Assembly: GCA_020343655.1 (NCBI GenBank)
Contig: CP070805.1
Span: forward strand, 1,066,090-1,130,089
DNA from: Promethearchaeota archaeon
GTDB lineage: Archaea; Asgardarchaeota; Lokiarchaeia; Sigyniarchaeales; SOKP01
Reading direction: 5' to 3'
Length of the DNA stretch: 64,000 bases
Of the stretch, positions 26,854 through 35,359 are shown one piece after another; within the stretch, counting starts at the first letter, position 1; each line of letters opens with the position of its first letter. The position numbers and the translations under genes were made by a program. The notes below the pieces were generated by a model. That model worked only from the letters and a program-made list of their open reading frames with translations, was not told the origin of the DNA and made no database searches.

Positions 26854-28148
26854 AGAAATATGAAGTTGATGTTGCAGTAATAGGTGGAGGATCTGCGGGT
26901 TTAGCTGCGGCTATTATTGTCAAAAAAGCGGAATTAAATGTCTTAATAATAGAAAGGGATAAAGAATTGGGAGGAATTACACTCCAATGCATTCATAATG
27001 GATTTGGACTTCATGAGTTTAAAGAAGAACTAACTGGTCCTGAATATGTTCAGAGATTTATTAATCAAGCTAAAGAATTGAATATCCCTTATAAATTAGA
27101 CACCATGGTATTCGAATTTACACCCGAAAAAAAGATATATGCTGTAAATAAAAAAGAAGGTCTAATTGAGATTAAAGCTAAAGCAATAATTCTTGCGATG
27201 GGGTGTCGAGAAAAAACTCGAGGAGCGATTAATATTCCTGGTTTTCGACCTGCTGGAATATATACTGCTGGGCAAGCTCAAAGATTTGTCAATATTGAAG
27301 GATACTTACCTGGTAGAACTTACGTTATTTTAGGAAGTGGAGATATTGGCATGATTATGGCACGACGTTTAACTTGGGAAGGTTGTCAAGTTAAAGCTGT
27401 TGTTGAAATTCAACCTTATGTAAGTGGATTATTAAGAAATGAAGTACAATGTTTAGAAGATTACGGAATTCCATTAATAACCAGTTATACTGTAACAAAG
27501 ATCCATGGAAAGGACAGAGTTAAGGGAGTAACAATTTCAAAGGTGGATAGAAATTTTGATAGAGTTATAGGGTCTGACAAGTTTATTGAATGTGATACAC
27601 TTCTATTATCTGTTGGTTTAATTCCTGAAAATGAATTAACAAGGGAAGCAGGAGCTGAAATCTCACAAATGGGAGGACCTGTCATTGATAATAATTTAGA
27701 AACTACTATAGAGGGAGTATTTGCCTGTGGAAATGTTTTACAAGTCCATGATTTAGTAGATCTGGTTACAGCAGAAGCTAAACGTGCTGGTTTAAATGCA
27801 ATTGAATATCTTAAAGAAAGATATAACCAAAAGATTGAAAGAAAAGAACAGATCAAATGTATTGCAGGAGAAAATGTTAATTATGTAAAACCTGATATAA
27901 TAAATAAATCTGATTTGTCTAAAGATTTGATTTTCACTTTTCGAGTAAAAAGACCGGATAGAAGAATTCTAATTCAATTTAAAGATGATAAAAATAGGAT
28001 AGTTTTCAAAAGAAAGAGGAGATATGTTATACCCAGTGAAATGATTGAATTGAAATTAAATTCAAGCGAACAACAGATAGATCCTGAATGTAAAAGTTTG
28101 GAGGTTGAAGTAGTTCCTCGTCCTGAAGTATTAATAGAGGAGGATTAA
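26850..28148 (+). CDS. FAD/NAD(P)-dependent oxidoreductase of the glycerol cluster (GlpB/HcnB-like)
   Basis: A 432-residue pyridine-nucleotide-disulphide-type oxidoreductase. It has FAD-binding 'AVIGGGSAGLAAAI' (9-22), NAD-binding 'VILGSGDIGMIMARRL' and a second FAD motif 'GVFACGNVLQVHDLVD'. The redox Cys pair of classical disulphide reductases is absent, as in subunits that shuttle electrons to NAD. Its start overlaps the stop of the GlpA-like gene by four bases, so the two are translationally coupled and probably form one complex. DUF1667 follows 22 bases later. In this family arrangement the complex oxidises G3P with NAD or another carrier (inference). Confidence 0.85.
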   Translation: MKKYEVDVAVIGGGSAGLAAAIIVKKAELNVLIIERDKELGGITLQCIHNGFGLHEFKEELTGPEYVQRFINQAKELNIPYKLDTMVFEFTPEKKIYAVNKKEGLIEIKAKAIILAMGCREKTRGAINIPGFRPAGIYTAGQAQRFVNIEGYLPGRTYVILGSGDIGMIMARRLTWEGCQVKAVVEIQPYVSGLLRNEVQCLEDYGIPLITSYTVTKIHGKDRVKGVTISKVDRNFDRVIGSDKFIECDTLLLSVGLIPENELTREAGAEISQMGGPVIDNNLETTIEGVFACGNVLQVHDLVDLVTAEAKRAGLNAIEYLKERYNQKIERKEQIKCIAGENVNYVKPDIINKSDLSKDLIFTFRVKRPDRRILIQFKDDKNRIVFKRKRRYVIPSEMIELKLNSSEQQIDPECKSLEVEVVPRPEVLIEED

Positions 28149-28170
28149 CTATGCAAGGAGGATATGAGAA

Positions 28171-28575
28171 TTGTCAGTAAAAACAAATGGAAATGAACAA
28201 GAATTCCCAGAAGGATATAAGGATATAAGATGTATCGTATGTCCTACTGGATGTTTGGTACATGTTGAAAATTTAAATGGCGAGCTGATCATCGAAGGGC
28301 ATTCTTGTAAAAGAGGAGAGGAATATGCAAAAGAAGAATTTATTGCCCCAAAAAGAATTCTTACTACAACAATTCGAATAGAAAATGGATTTTTACCTTT
28401 GATACCTGTTAGATCAGATAAACCTATTCCAAAAGATAAATTAGAAGAAACATTAAAAGAAATTGCACATAAACAAATTGAAGCTCCTATTAAAATGGGA
28501 GATATTTTGATTGAAAATGTGTTAGGACTTGATATCAATATTATAGCAAGTAGAGATTTAATCGAGAAGCAATAG
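28171..28575 (+). CDS. DUF1667 protein of the glycerol-3-phosphate dehydrogenase cluster
   Basis: A 134-residue protein starting at TTG 28171, with a strong AAGGAGG site nine bases upstream; the intervening ATG frame stops after ten codons, which settles the start. It has four cysteines in the DUF1667 pattern: 'RCIVCPTGC' near residues 20-30 and 'GHSCKRGEEYA' about 20 residues on. The motif should bind an Fe-S cluster or zinc. The family occurs next to GlpA/GlpB-like oxidoreductases and is taken to be a small electron-transfer subunit. Third gene of the operon. Confidence 0.85.
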   Translation: MSVKTNGNEQEFPEGYKDIRCIVCPTGCLVHVENLNGELIIEGHSCKRGEEYAKEEFIAPKRILTTTIRIENGFLPLIPVRSDKPIPKDKLEETLKEIAHKQIEAPIKMGDILIENVLGLDINIIASRDLIEKQ

Positions 28576-28691
28576 GCGAATATTAAAGTTAAATCCTAAT
28601 TTTTAGATATTATCTTTCACTTTTTTAAATAAGTTTAATTAGAAATATTTGCTATATTTTTAATTCTATAAGGTAGATTTTAATTTCTGAA

Positions 28692-29141
28692 TTGGATCAA
28701 ATATACAGAGTTCATAAGAACTTATATATTGGAGCTTATTGGCCAAGATTAAATTTTAAAATGCTTAACAAAATTGGTATTAAAGCTATAGTTAATTTAA
28801 TGGAAGAAAATCTTTATAACCCGAAACATTTAGGTTTTGCTTATTTACATAAGGGATTTCCAGATGATTTTTACGTCCCACATGATTATCTAGATGAAAT
28901 CTTGAAATTTATTGATACCTACCTTAATAATAATGAAAAAGTATTAGTACATTGCTCAATGGGGATTTCCCGAAGCGGGGGAATAATTGTAGCATGGTTA
29001 TTAAAAGAAAATACAGCATGGAGCTGGAGGGATGCGATTGCTTATATAAGTAAAATAAAATATATTTCTCCAGCAGTTGAGATAAGACAATCTGTACTGG
29101 ATTATCTTGAAAAGAAAGAAAAACGTAGAAGAACTTATTGA
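28692..29141 (+). CDS. Dual-specificity protein phosphatase
   Basis: A 149-residue phosphatase starting at TTG 28692. The P-loop 'VHCSMGISRSGG' gives the catalytic Cys88 and Arg94 (C-x5-R), and the likely general acid is in 'GFPDDFYV' (Asp58 or Asp59). The 'YIGAYWPRLN...IGIKAIVNL' start is typical of eukaryotic-style DUSPs. It could dephosphorylate phospho-Ser/Thr/Tyr or a small phosphorylated compound. Its place between DUF1667 and glycerol kinase, all on one strand, could mean a regulatory role for glycerol use, but this is only inferred. Confidence 0.88.
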   Translation: MDQIYRVHKNLYIGAYWPRLNFKMLNKIGIKAIVNLMEENLYNPKHLGFAYLHKGFPDDFYVPHDYLDEILKFIDTYLNNNEKVLVHCSMGISRSGGIIVAWLLKENTAWSWRDAIAYISKIKYISPAVEIRQSVLDYLEKKEKRRRTY

Positions 29142-29258
29142 AAAATTATAAAGGTAAATTTTTATGCCTTTAAGAGATTTCAACAAAAAAAAAAAGAAAT
29201 TTATAGATATTAAATATTTTTACTTTATAAAAGTTAAATTAAATACGAACTGATAAAA

Positions 29259-30776
29259 ATGTTTGTTGCTGCATTAGATTTAGGAACAACAGGTTGTCGT
29301 ACATTTATTTTTGATTTAACGGGAACCGTTCTAGCAAGTGATTACCAAGAATGGAGTAGTTATTATCCTTCACCCTCTTATGTCGAACAAGACGCGAAGA
29401 TTTGGTGGGAATCAATAAAAAAAACAATTGAGAGGACAATTAAAAAAAGTGGAATTGATAAAACTGAAATTGTTAGTCTTTCTGTTACAAACCAACGAGA
29501 AACAATTGTACCTGTAGATAATCAAGGTAATCCCCTTTATAACGCATTAGTCTGGCAAGATAGAAGAACTATAAAACAAGTTGATTTTATCACTAAAAAG
29601 ATTGGTGTTGATAAAATATACAATATTACAGGTTTGACAATTGATCCTTATTTTTCTGCAACAAAGATACTATGGTTTAAAGATAAAAAGCCAAAGATCT
29701 ACCAGAATGCTCACAAGTTTTTGCTAGTATCTGATTACATTATATATAAGTTAACAGGAAAATATGTTAGCGATTTTAGTAATTTAAGTAGAACAATGCT
29801 TTTTGATATTAAAAAATTGAAATATTCTGAAAATATTGCTTCTGAATTAGAAATTGATTTAGATAAAATGCCAGAACCATTAGAGAGTGGTATCGATATT
29901 GGAGAAGTTGCAACAGACGAAACTCTATTTGACAAAAAAACATTAGTTATAACTGGTGCTGGGGATCAGCAATCAGCAGCTTTAGGTGTTGGAGTTGTAT
30001 CTCCTGGGGAAATAAAATGCACTACGGGAACAGGAAGTTTTATTCTTGCTTATTTATCGCAGCCAAAATTTGATCCTGAGAAACGAGTTTTATGTAGTTG
30101 TCATGCAGTTCCAGGTGCATGGGTTCAAGAAGCAAGTATTTTTACAACTGGAGCTGTACTAAGGTGGTTCAGGGATCAAATAGGGTATGCAGAATGCGCA
30201 GCGACTCAAGAAGGTCAGGATCCTTATGATTTAATTGTCGCTGAAGCAGATAAATCTTCCATTGGAGCAAATGGATTGCTTCTCATTCCCCATTTCGTTG
30301 GTGCTGGAGCTCCTCATTGGAATCCACATGCTAAAGGCATAATTTTTGGATTATCTTTAGGCCATGAACGTAAAGATCTTTATAGGGCTGTGTTTGAGGG
30401 TGTGGCCTACGAAATACGAAAAAATATAGAAATTTTTAGAGAGATTGGGATAGAACCTAAAGAATTGAAGTTAACAGGTGGTGGCTCTCGTTCTGATTTT
30501 TGGAATCAGATTTATGCAGATGTATTAGGAATATCGTGTATAAGGAATGTCGTTGAAGAATCAACATCATTAGGAGCTGCGATATTAGCAGCTTCAGGGG
30601 CAGGAATATTTCAAGACATTTCAAAAGCTGCTGAGAATTTATGTAAGGTGGATAAAAAATGGATACCTAACGCTCAACATCATGAAAAGTATAATAAATT
30701 CTATAATTTATCTTATGAATTGTATGATTATTTAAAAAGCAAAAATTATTATAAAAGTTTTAGCGATTTGACCTAA
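29259..30776 (+). CDS. glpK: Glycerol kinase
   Basis: A 505-residue FGGY-family kinase of normal GlpK length. Phosphate-binding 'ALDLGTTGCRTFIFD' opens the protein; 'VTNQRETIVP' and 'LVWQDRRT' are the glycerol/ATP-site segments of glycerol kinases. 'GAGDQQSAALG', 'TGTGSFIL' and 'LTGGGSRSDFWNQIYADV' follow. It phosphorylates glycerol to sn-glycerol-3-phosphate, the substrate of the GlpA-like dehydrogenase 2.4 kb upstream and potentially of the PlsY-like acyltransferase at 17.7 kb. The gene is the last of the same-strand cluster starting at 25384. Confidence 0.95.
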   Translation: MFVAALDLGTTGCRTFIFDLTGTVLASDYQEWSSYYPSPSYVEQDAKIWWESIKKTIERTIKKSGIDKTEIVSLSVTNQRETIVPVDNQGNPLYNALVWQDRRTIKQVDFITKKIGVDKIYNITGLTIDPYFSATKILWFKDKKPKIYQNAHKFLLVSDYIIYKLTGKYVSDFSNLSRTMLFDIKKLKYSENIASELEIDLDKMPEPLESGIDIGEVATDETLFDKKTLVITGAGDQQSAALGVGVVSPGEIKCTTGTGSFILAYLSQPKFDPEKRVLCSCHAVPGAWVQEASIFTTGAVLRWFRDQIGYAECAATQEGQDPYDLIVAEADKSSIGANGLLLIPHFVGAGAPHWNPHAKGIIFGLSLGHERKDLYRAVFEGVAYEIRKNIEIFREIGIEPKELKLTGGGSRSDFWNQIYADVLGISCIRNVVEESTSLGAAILAASGAGIFQDISKAAENLCKVDKKWIPNAQHHEKYNKFYNLSYELYDYLKSKNYYKSFSDLT

Positions 30777-30891
30777 ATTTAGGATTTTTATCTGCTTTAA
30801 TACATTTTCATTTTACTAAAGTATATAAAATTAAATTTTGATTATTTAATAAAATTTAAATTAGTTCTAAATATTTTTGAGGAGAATTTTT

Positions 30892-31277
30892 TTGTCAGAA
30901 TTTGAACAAAAGGTATTGAAGTTACTAGAAGATATTAATAGTAAACTTGACAAATTGTTAACAGCTGAGCCTGTTAAAGCTACTCCAGCAAATTATACCC
31001 CAAAACCTTCAGTTGCACCCTCTCCGGCAGTATCAACAGTTAAACCTTCAGCAGTTGTTGATAAACAGGAAATGGAAGAAAAAATGAAGGAAAAACCCCC
31101 TATAGAGGGTAGGAGGGTCTGTTCTGAATGCGGAGGGACTGCTTTTAACACTGTTGAGGATAAAACACAAGTATTACATCAAATGGGCGGCGTAAAGATA
31201 TATGCTAAATGTAATATATTATAAATATATTGCAGGCAAAAAAGTATATTTGTAGAAATTGCGGCGCCGAAATGTAA
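30892..31277 (+). pseudogene. Zinc-ribbon protein gene with a frameshift in its last third
   Basis: The likely start is TTG 30892, eight bases after GAGGAG. The frame encodes an N-terminal coiled segment (FEQKVLKLLEDINSKLDKLL), a Pro/Ala/Val-rich linker and 'CSECGG', the first half of a zinc ribbon, but stops at 31222-31224 after 'KIYAKCNIL'. The second half, 'KKYICRNCGAEM', is present in another frame and ends at TAA 31275-31277. The frame must slip between about 31212 and 31224, within an AT-repeat. A sequencing indel, a recent mutation or programmed frameshifting are possible. A T-rich terminator follows directly. Confidence 0.7.
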
Positions 31278-31293
31278 TCCTTCAATAAAAATC

Positions 31294-31315
31294 TTTTTTT
31301 TTTTAATTTTTTTTT
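31294..31315 (+). terminator. T-run terminator after the zinc-ribbon gene
   Basis: Two T-tracts (31294-31304 and 31307-31315) lie 17 bases after the shifted zinc-ribbon stop codon. Oligo-T tracts without a stable hairpin are the usual intrinsic terminators in archaea. This supports the view that the shifted downstream half belongs to the same gene. Confidence 0.5.
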
Positions 31316-31505
31316 CAAAGTTATTTTTATTTTTGGGTCTCATTAAAATCTTATTAAATGTAATATACAACCTTCTAAAAGCGCGATATTATTTTTAAGA
31401 AATTTCTTTATAATTCCTTTTAGTTAGGTTTTTAATTTCACTATACTTTAAATTCTTAATTAGAAATTTAACAAGGTAATTGCGGTGTAGATTTAAATTC
31501 CTCGA

Positions 31506-32582
31506 ATGAGAATAAACAAATGGATTCAATACATTAAAAACTTTATTTTAAACAATTTCACGAATCGAAAAATTCCCTATTCCGCTCAGATAGAATTAAC
31601 CTTGCGATGTAACGGGAAATGTCCATTCTGTTCGATTCACTCTTTACCGGAATCCATTTTAGGTAATGATATGACTACAGAACAAATAAAATATCTCATT
31701 GATGAAATAGCTAACTTAGGTGTACTCGCCCTTTCTTTCACAGGTGGTGAACCTACTTTAAGGAAAGATCTTCCAGAATTAATTTATCATACAGGAATAG
31801 TACATGATTTCATGAATGGAATTGCATCCAATGGTTATCTTTTACCAAAATTGTTCAAAGAACATAAAATTGAAGGGTTAGATTATATTTTACTCTCACT
31901 AGATTATCCTACAGCAAATTTGCATAATAAAATGCGAGGAATTAAAGTATTTGATAAAATTTTTGAATCTGTTGATTTAGCTAACAAAAACGATATTAAA
32001 GTTATTATTAGTACAGTAGTTATGAAAGATAATATCTTTTTTTTAGATGATATTTGCCAATTAGCCGAAAGATTAGGTTGTTCCATTGAATTGTATCCTT
32101 GTGAAGATATAATAAGAGATTTTCCAAATAAAAGTTATCAGATTCAGAATATTAAGGAAATGATACCAGATGTTTCTGTTTGGGCAAATTTAATCCGATC
32201 ATTAAGAAAAAAATATAAAAATATCTTAACCGATCCTTTCAGTGTAGAAGTAGTAGAGAAAGGAGGTTTTGGAGGATTTCCACAATATAACCAAAAAATT
32301 TTACGTTGTCATGTTGCTGAGGCTTATTTATTCATAAGCCATGACGGATTTATTAATTATCCTTGCAAAATTCATCCTATAATAAGTTATAATGCTTTAA
32401 AATTCCCTATATCTGCGATATATAATTCGCATAAAGTAAAAGAAATAATGGAAATGCATGATAATTATGCGTTCTGCCAAAATTGCCGTTTAGGTTGCGC
32501 CATAGCATCATCAATCCCTACTCGGTGGAAAACGGTTTATGCTAAATATATTAAAGGATTTATTGAGGGTGGGTTGCGATAA
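31506..32582 (+). CDS. Radical SAM protein with C-terminal Cys cluster
   Basis: A 358-residue radical SAM enzyme. The cluster motif C-x3-C-x2-C is C35-N-G-K-C39-P-F-C42 in 'LTLRCNGKCPFCSIH', followed by the SAM-binding 'FTGGEPTLRKDL'. The C-terminal part has further cysteines ('LRCHVAEAYLFISHDG', 'YPCKIHP', 'FCQNCRLGC'), as in SPASM/twitch-type enzymes that carry an extra Fe-S cluster. Substrate unknown; no obvious precursor peptide is adjacent. It starts a run of same-strand genes through 35.3 kb. Confidence 0.85.
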   Translation: MRINKWIQYIKNFILNNFTNRKIPYSAQIELTLRCNGKCPFCSIHSLPESILGNDMTTEQIKYLIDEIANLGVLALSFTGGEPTLRKDLPELIYHTGIVHDFMNGIASNGYLLPKLFKEHKIEGLDYILLSLDYPTANLHNKMRGIKVFDKIFESVDLANKNDIKVIISTVVMKDNIFFLDDICQLAERLGCSIELYPCEDIIRDFPNKSYQIQNIKEMIPDVSVWANLIRSLRKKYKNILTDPFSVEVVEKGGFGGFPQYNQKILRCHVAEAYLFISHDGFINYPCKIHPIISYNALKFPISAIYNSHKVKEIMEMHDNYAFCQNCRLGCAIASSIPTRWKTVYAKYIKGFIEGGLR

Positions 32583-32699
32583 TAAAATTAATTACTTGAG
32601 CTTAATTTTCCTAGCAGAATTTAAATCTTTGCTTATAACCAGAAAACAATTCAAAAAATTTAATTTTAAATATGTTTTTCCTAATATAGTGATGGTATA

Positions 32700-33323
32700 A
32701 TGTCAAACGTAGTTATTATTTTACAGATAATGTTTATAACTATTGGTATGATAGCTTTAGGGATGTTTCTTAATTATATTCTAGGATTAAGAAAAGATGT
32801 TATTAGCGAAATGAGGAAAAAAGCAGTAAATCTTCAAGAACGCATGAAAAATGCTCAAACTATAGGAGATTTACAGATGATGGCAGAATTACAGCAAGAA
32901 TCAGTCCGATTTATGAAACAGATGATGAAGAAGCAGTTTGTGCCAATGTGTCTGAGATGTTTAGTTTTTATTGGAATTTTTATTATCCTCGGCTTTATTT
33001 ATGCAGATTATAATAGTGGGTTATTACCTTTTCCACTTTTAATTTTTGGTAGTGGTTGGGTAGCTTTTTACATTATTTTCTCAATTAGTTTTTCTTTATT
33101 GATATTTGGGGTAAAGAAAATCTATAAAAAAATCACTGGGAAGGAAACAAAGACACAGAGTTATTTAAGAGAAATTATGGAACTTGTCTCGCCTGCTCAA
33201 CAAAGTACGGGGTTTACTTTTCAGATAACTCCTAGTACACAATATCAATTGAATGATTATGATACTAAAAATGAATCCATATCACCAAAAAAAGATTCAT
33301 GGAAAAAACGCTTAGAAGAATAA
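32700..33323 (+). CDS. EMC3/TMCO1-like (DUF106) membrane insertase-family protein
   Basis: A 207-residue membrane protein of the archaeal DUF106 family, related to EMC3, TMCO1, Get1 and bacterial YidC/Oxa1. An N-terminal membrane segment is followed by a cytoplasmic coiled coil ('MRKKAVNLQERMKNAQTIGD' and the next 20 residues), the 'KKQFVPMCLRCLVFIGIF' second membrane segment, and a third at about 120-140. The C-terminal tail is polar. By family it would help insert membrane proteins. The gene neighbours two small membrane proteins and a coiled-coil protein on the same strand. Confidence 0.8.
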   Translation: MSNVVIILQIMFITIGMIALGMFLNYILGLRKDVISEMRKKAVNLQERMKNAQTIGDLQMMAELQQESVRFMKQMMKKQFVPMCLRCLVFIGIFIILGFIYADYNSGLLPFPLLIFGSGWVAFYIIFSISFSLLIFGVKKIYKKITGKETKTQSYLREIMELVSPAQQSTGFTFQITPSTQYQLNDYDTKNESISPKKDSWKKRLEE

Positions 33324-33372
33324 AATAATCAAATTATTAAATTTGTGAATCGTTTAGAAATCTTAAATAACA

Positions 33373-33666
33373 ATGAAGCAAAATATTGTGTTTAACCTTA
33401 TTTTCATTGCACTATTTGTAGTTTTTCTTATTTTATCTCTTTTAATTGATTTCTTTTTCTTTATACCGATAATTTGTTTTCTACCTTTCTCTTTTAGAAC
33501 AATTAAACAAAACAGAGTTAATTTTGAAGAAAAATCAAGCAAATCACCCTCTTATAAAGACTTAAAGGTATCAGAAATAAGATATTGTCCTAGATGTGGA
33601 GGAGAAATAACAAAATCAATCGCTAAATTTTGTTACCACTGTGGAGAAAAATTAAATAATAATTAA
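33373..33666 (+). CDS. Small membrane protein with C-terminal zinc ribbon
   Basis: A 97-residue protein with two hydrophobic segments in the first 45 residues and a C-terminal zinc ribbon 'YCPRCGGEI' plus 'FCYHCGEKL' (four Cys, 'zinc-ribbon' type). The ribbon would face the cytoplasm. Function unknown. The next gene starts one base after its stop codon, so the two are probably translated from the same message. Confidence 0.75.
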   Translation: MKQNIVFNLIFIALFVVFLILSLLIDFFFFIPIICFLPFSFRTIKQNRVNFEEKSSKSPSYKDLKVSEIRYCPRCGGEITKSIAKFCYHCGEKLNNN

Positions 33667-33667
33667 T

Positions 33668-34150
33668 GTGAGTTCTATTATGGTTGAACAAGATGATATT
33701 AAAAGGCAAATGACGCTTTATTTTATATTTGCTGCTGCAATGATAGGACTTAATTATTTGATTCAGAAATTAAACCAATTAGTTGCTCCTTTATTTTGTC
33801 AAAACTTCGGGACATTAGATTTCTTTCACATTTTTTATTGCTCAATTGAACCATTTAATATGCCGGAGCTTATCGGCTCTATATTCGCTGTGGGAATTAC
33901 ATATCTTATCAAATTCTTTCTAGATAAGTATATAGTTTTCAAGCGGGTAGGAAAAAAGTTAAAAGAAACGTCCATAGAATTTATAAAATATTTTGGTTTT
34001 GCCATTCTAACCACTGCTGAAAATATAGGTATTCAGTTCTTATTAACGAATTTTTTAAATACACCCTTAGAAATCAGTTTTATAATTGCTTTATCAATTG
34101 GCTATTTAACGAAATTCTTTTTAGATCGTAAATATGTATTTAATATTTGA
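33668..34150 (+). CDS. GtrA-like membrane protein
   Basis: A 160-residue protein with four predicted membrane segments and the two GtrA-type 'KFFLDKYIVF' and 'KFFLDRKYVF' motifs ending each half. GtrA-family proteins take part in export or translocation of lipid-linked sugars. The start is probably GTG 33668, though ATG 33680 is possible. No glycosyltransferase gene is adjacent, so the substrate is open. Confidence 0.75.
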   Translation: MSSIMVEQDDIKRQMTLYFIFAAAMIGLNYLIQKLNQLVAPLFCQNFGTLDFFHIFYCSIEPFNMPELIGSIFAVGITYLIKFFLDKYIVFKRVGKKLKETSIEFIKYFGFAILTTAENIGIQFLLTNFLNTPLEISFIIALSIGYLTKFFLDRKYVFNI

Positions 34151-34216
34151 GGACTATTATTATTTCAAAAAAGAATAATAGAAAAATTTAATAGATCGAA
34201 AGGTGTTTTAATTCAT

Positions 34217-35284
34217 ATGTCAGATGAACGTGAAGGTCATGAAGAAGATGACGATAAATCAATCGTGGACGCCCTCTCAACACTCGGTTGGGTAGAAGAA
34301 AAAGAAGAAGAAGAGGAATCTTTAAAAACTGATGATAATCTCAAAGAACAGATAAACTTCTTTGTGGAAGAGAACAAAAGATTAATGGGTGAGATCAATG
34401 AAAAAAATGAAAAAATACAAAATTTACAAGAATCTATTAACTTACTCTCTCAAAAAGCAGAGGATAAAGCTGATCAGAATCAGGCAATTCAAAAATTATA
34501 TGAAACAATTGAGAATAAAAATGATGAAATTGAAAATTTAACTTCTGCTCTTGAAGAACAATCTACAAAATTAAACAAAATAATCAATGACCAAACTGAA
34601 AAAATTAAAGATTTAGACTCGCAAATTGAACAAATTCAATCGGATCAAACTCATAATCAAGATTTGGTTAATAAATTAGATGAAAAAGATATCAAAATCA
34701 AAGAGTTAAAAGAACAATTAAAATATCTTGAAAATGATTCAATTCAAAAATCTAAGTTTGAAAAACTGGAAATCCTTCTAGAAAAAAAAGATGAAATTAT
34801 TACTGAAAAAGAAAAAACTATCTTTAGAATTGAGAATGATGTAAAAACAGCGAATCAAAAAATTCATGATCTTAAACAACAGTTAGAAACATTCAATTTA
34901 GTTAAGAAGGATCTCGAGAAAAAAATAGACCGAAATAAGAATTTAGTAGTTGAGATTGAAGAATTAAAGCAAAAGAATATAAGAACTCAAGAATTCATAG
35001 AACACCTTGAAGAAAAGTTAGAAGAAGCCCATAAAAAATCTGGAAAGATCGCTGGTAAATTTGAACTCGAATTAGCCAATATGCGGAGCATGCTTGATGA
35101 TAGGGAAGAGGAGATTAAAAATTTAAAAGAGAATTTAAAAAATATACAGAGTGAAACACAAGAATCACAACAGATAATGGACGAAAAAATAAAATTAGAA
35201 TCAGATCTTGAAGAAAAAAATAAAGAGATAATTGAACTTAAGAAAAAGATTAAATTGATGCGTAGGGATATGCATAAATTATAA
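34217..35284 (+). CDS. Long coiled-coil protein
   Basis: A 355-residue protein. The first ~40 residues are acidic and disordered (EDDDKSIVDALSTLGW, then EEKEEEEES). Nearly all of the rest is one continuous heptad coiled coil rich in E, K, N, Q and I, with many 'EI..L' heptads. There is no membrane segment. It resembles golgin/tether-like or cytoskeletal coiled coils in composition, but low-complexity similarity does not establish homology. It lies next to the gelsolin-domain gene in convergent orientation. Confidence 0.8.
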   Translation: MSDEREGHEEDDDKSIVDALSTLGWVEEKEEEEESLKTDDNLKEQINFFVEENKRLMGEINEKNEKIQNLQESINLLSQKAEDKADQNQAIQKLYETIENKNDEIENLTSALEEQSTKLNKIINDQTEKIKDLDSQIEQIQSDQTHNQDLVNKLDEKDIKIKELKEQLKYLENDSIQKSKFEKLEILLEKKDEIITEKEKTIFRIENDVKTANQKIHDLKQQLETFNLVKKDLEKKIDRNKNLVVEIEELKQKNIRTQEFIEHLEEKLEEAHKKSGKIAGKFELELANMRSMLDDREEEIKNLKENLKNIQSETQESQQIMDEKIKLESDLEEKNKEIIELKKKIKLMRRDMHKL

Positions 35285-35359
35285 TTAGATTAAATTACAA
35301 CTTATTCTTTAAGTTAAATCATTTAAAAAAAGAGAAAAAATAAAATTTAAAAAAATAAC

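Noticed and set aside
31211..31235. A GT...AG segment in the zinc-ribbon gene that looks like a tiny spliceosomal intron
   Set aside because: Removing its 25 bases does not restore the downstream ribbon frame, and archaea have no spliceosomal introns.
31470..31505. A T-loop-like GTAGATTTAAATTCCTC that might end a tRNA
   Set aside because: No acceptor, D or anticodon stem can be folded upstream of it.
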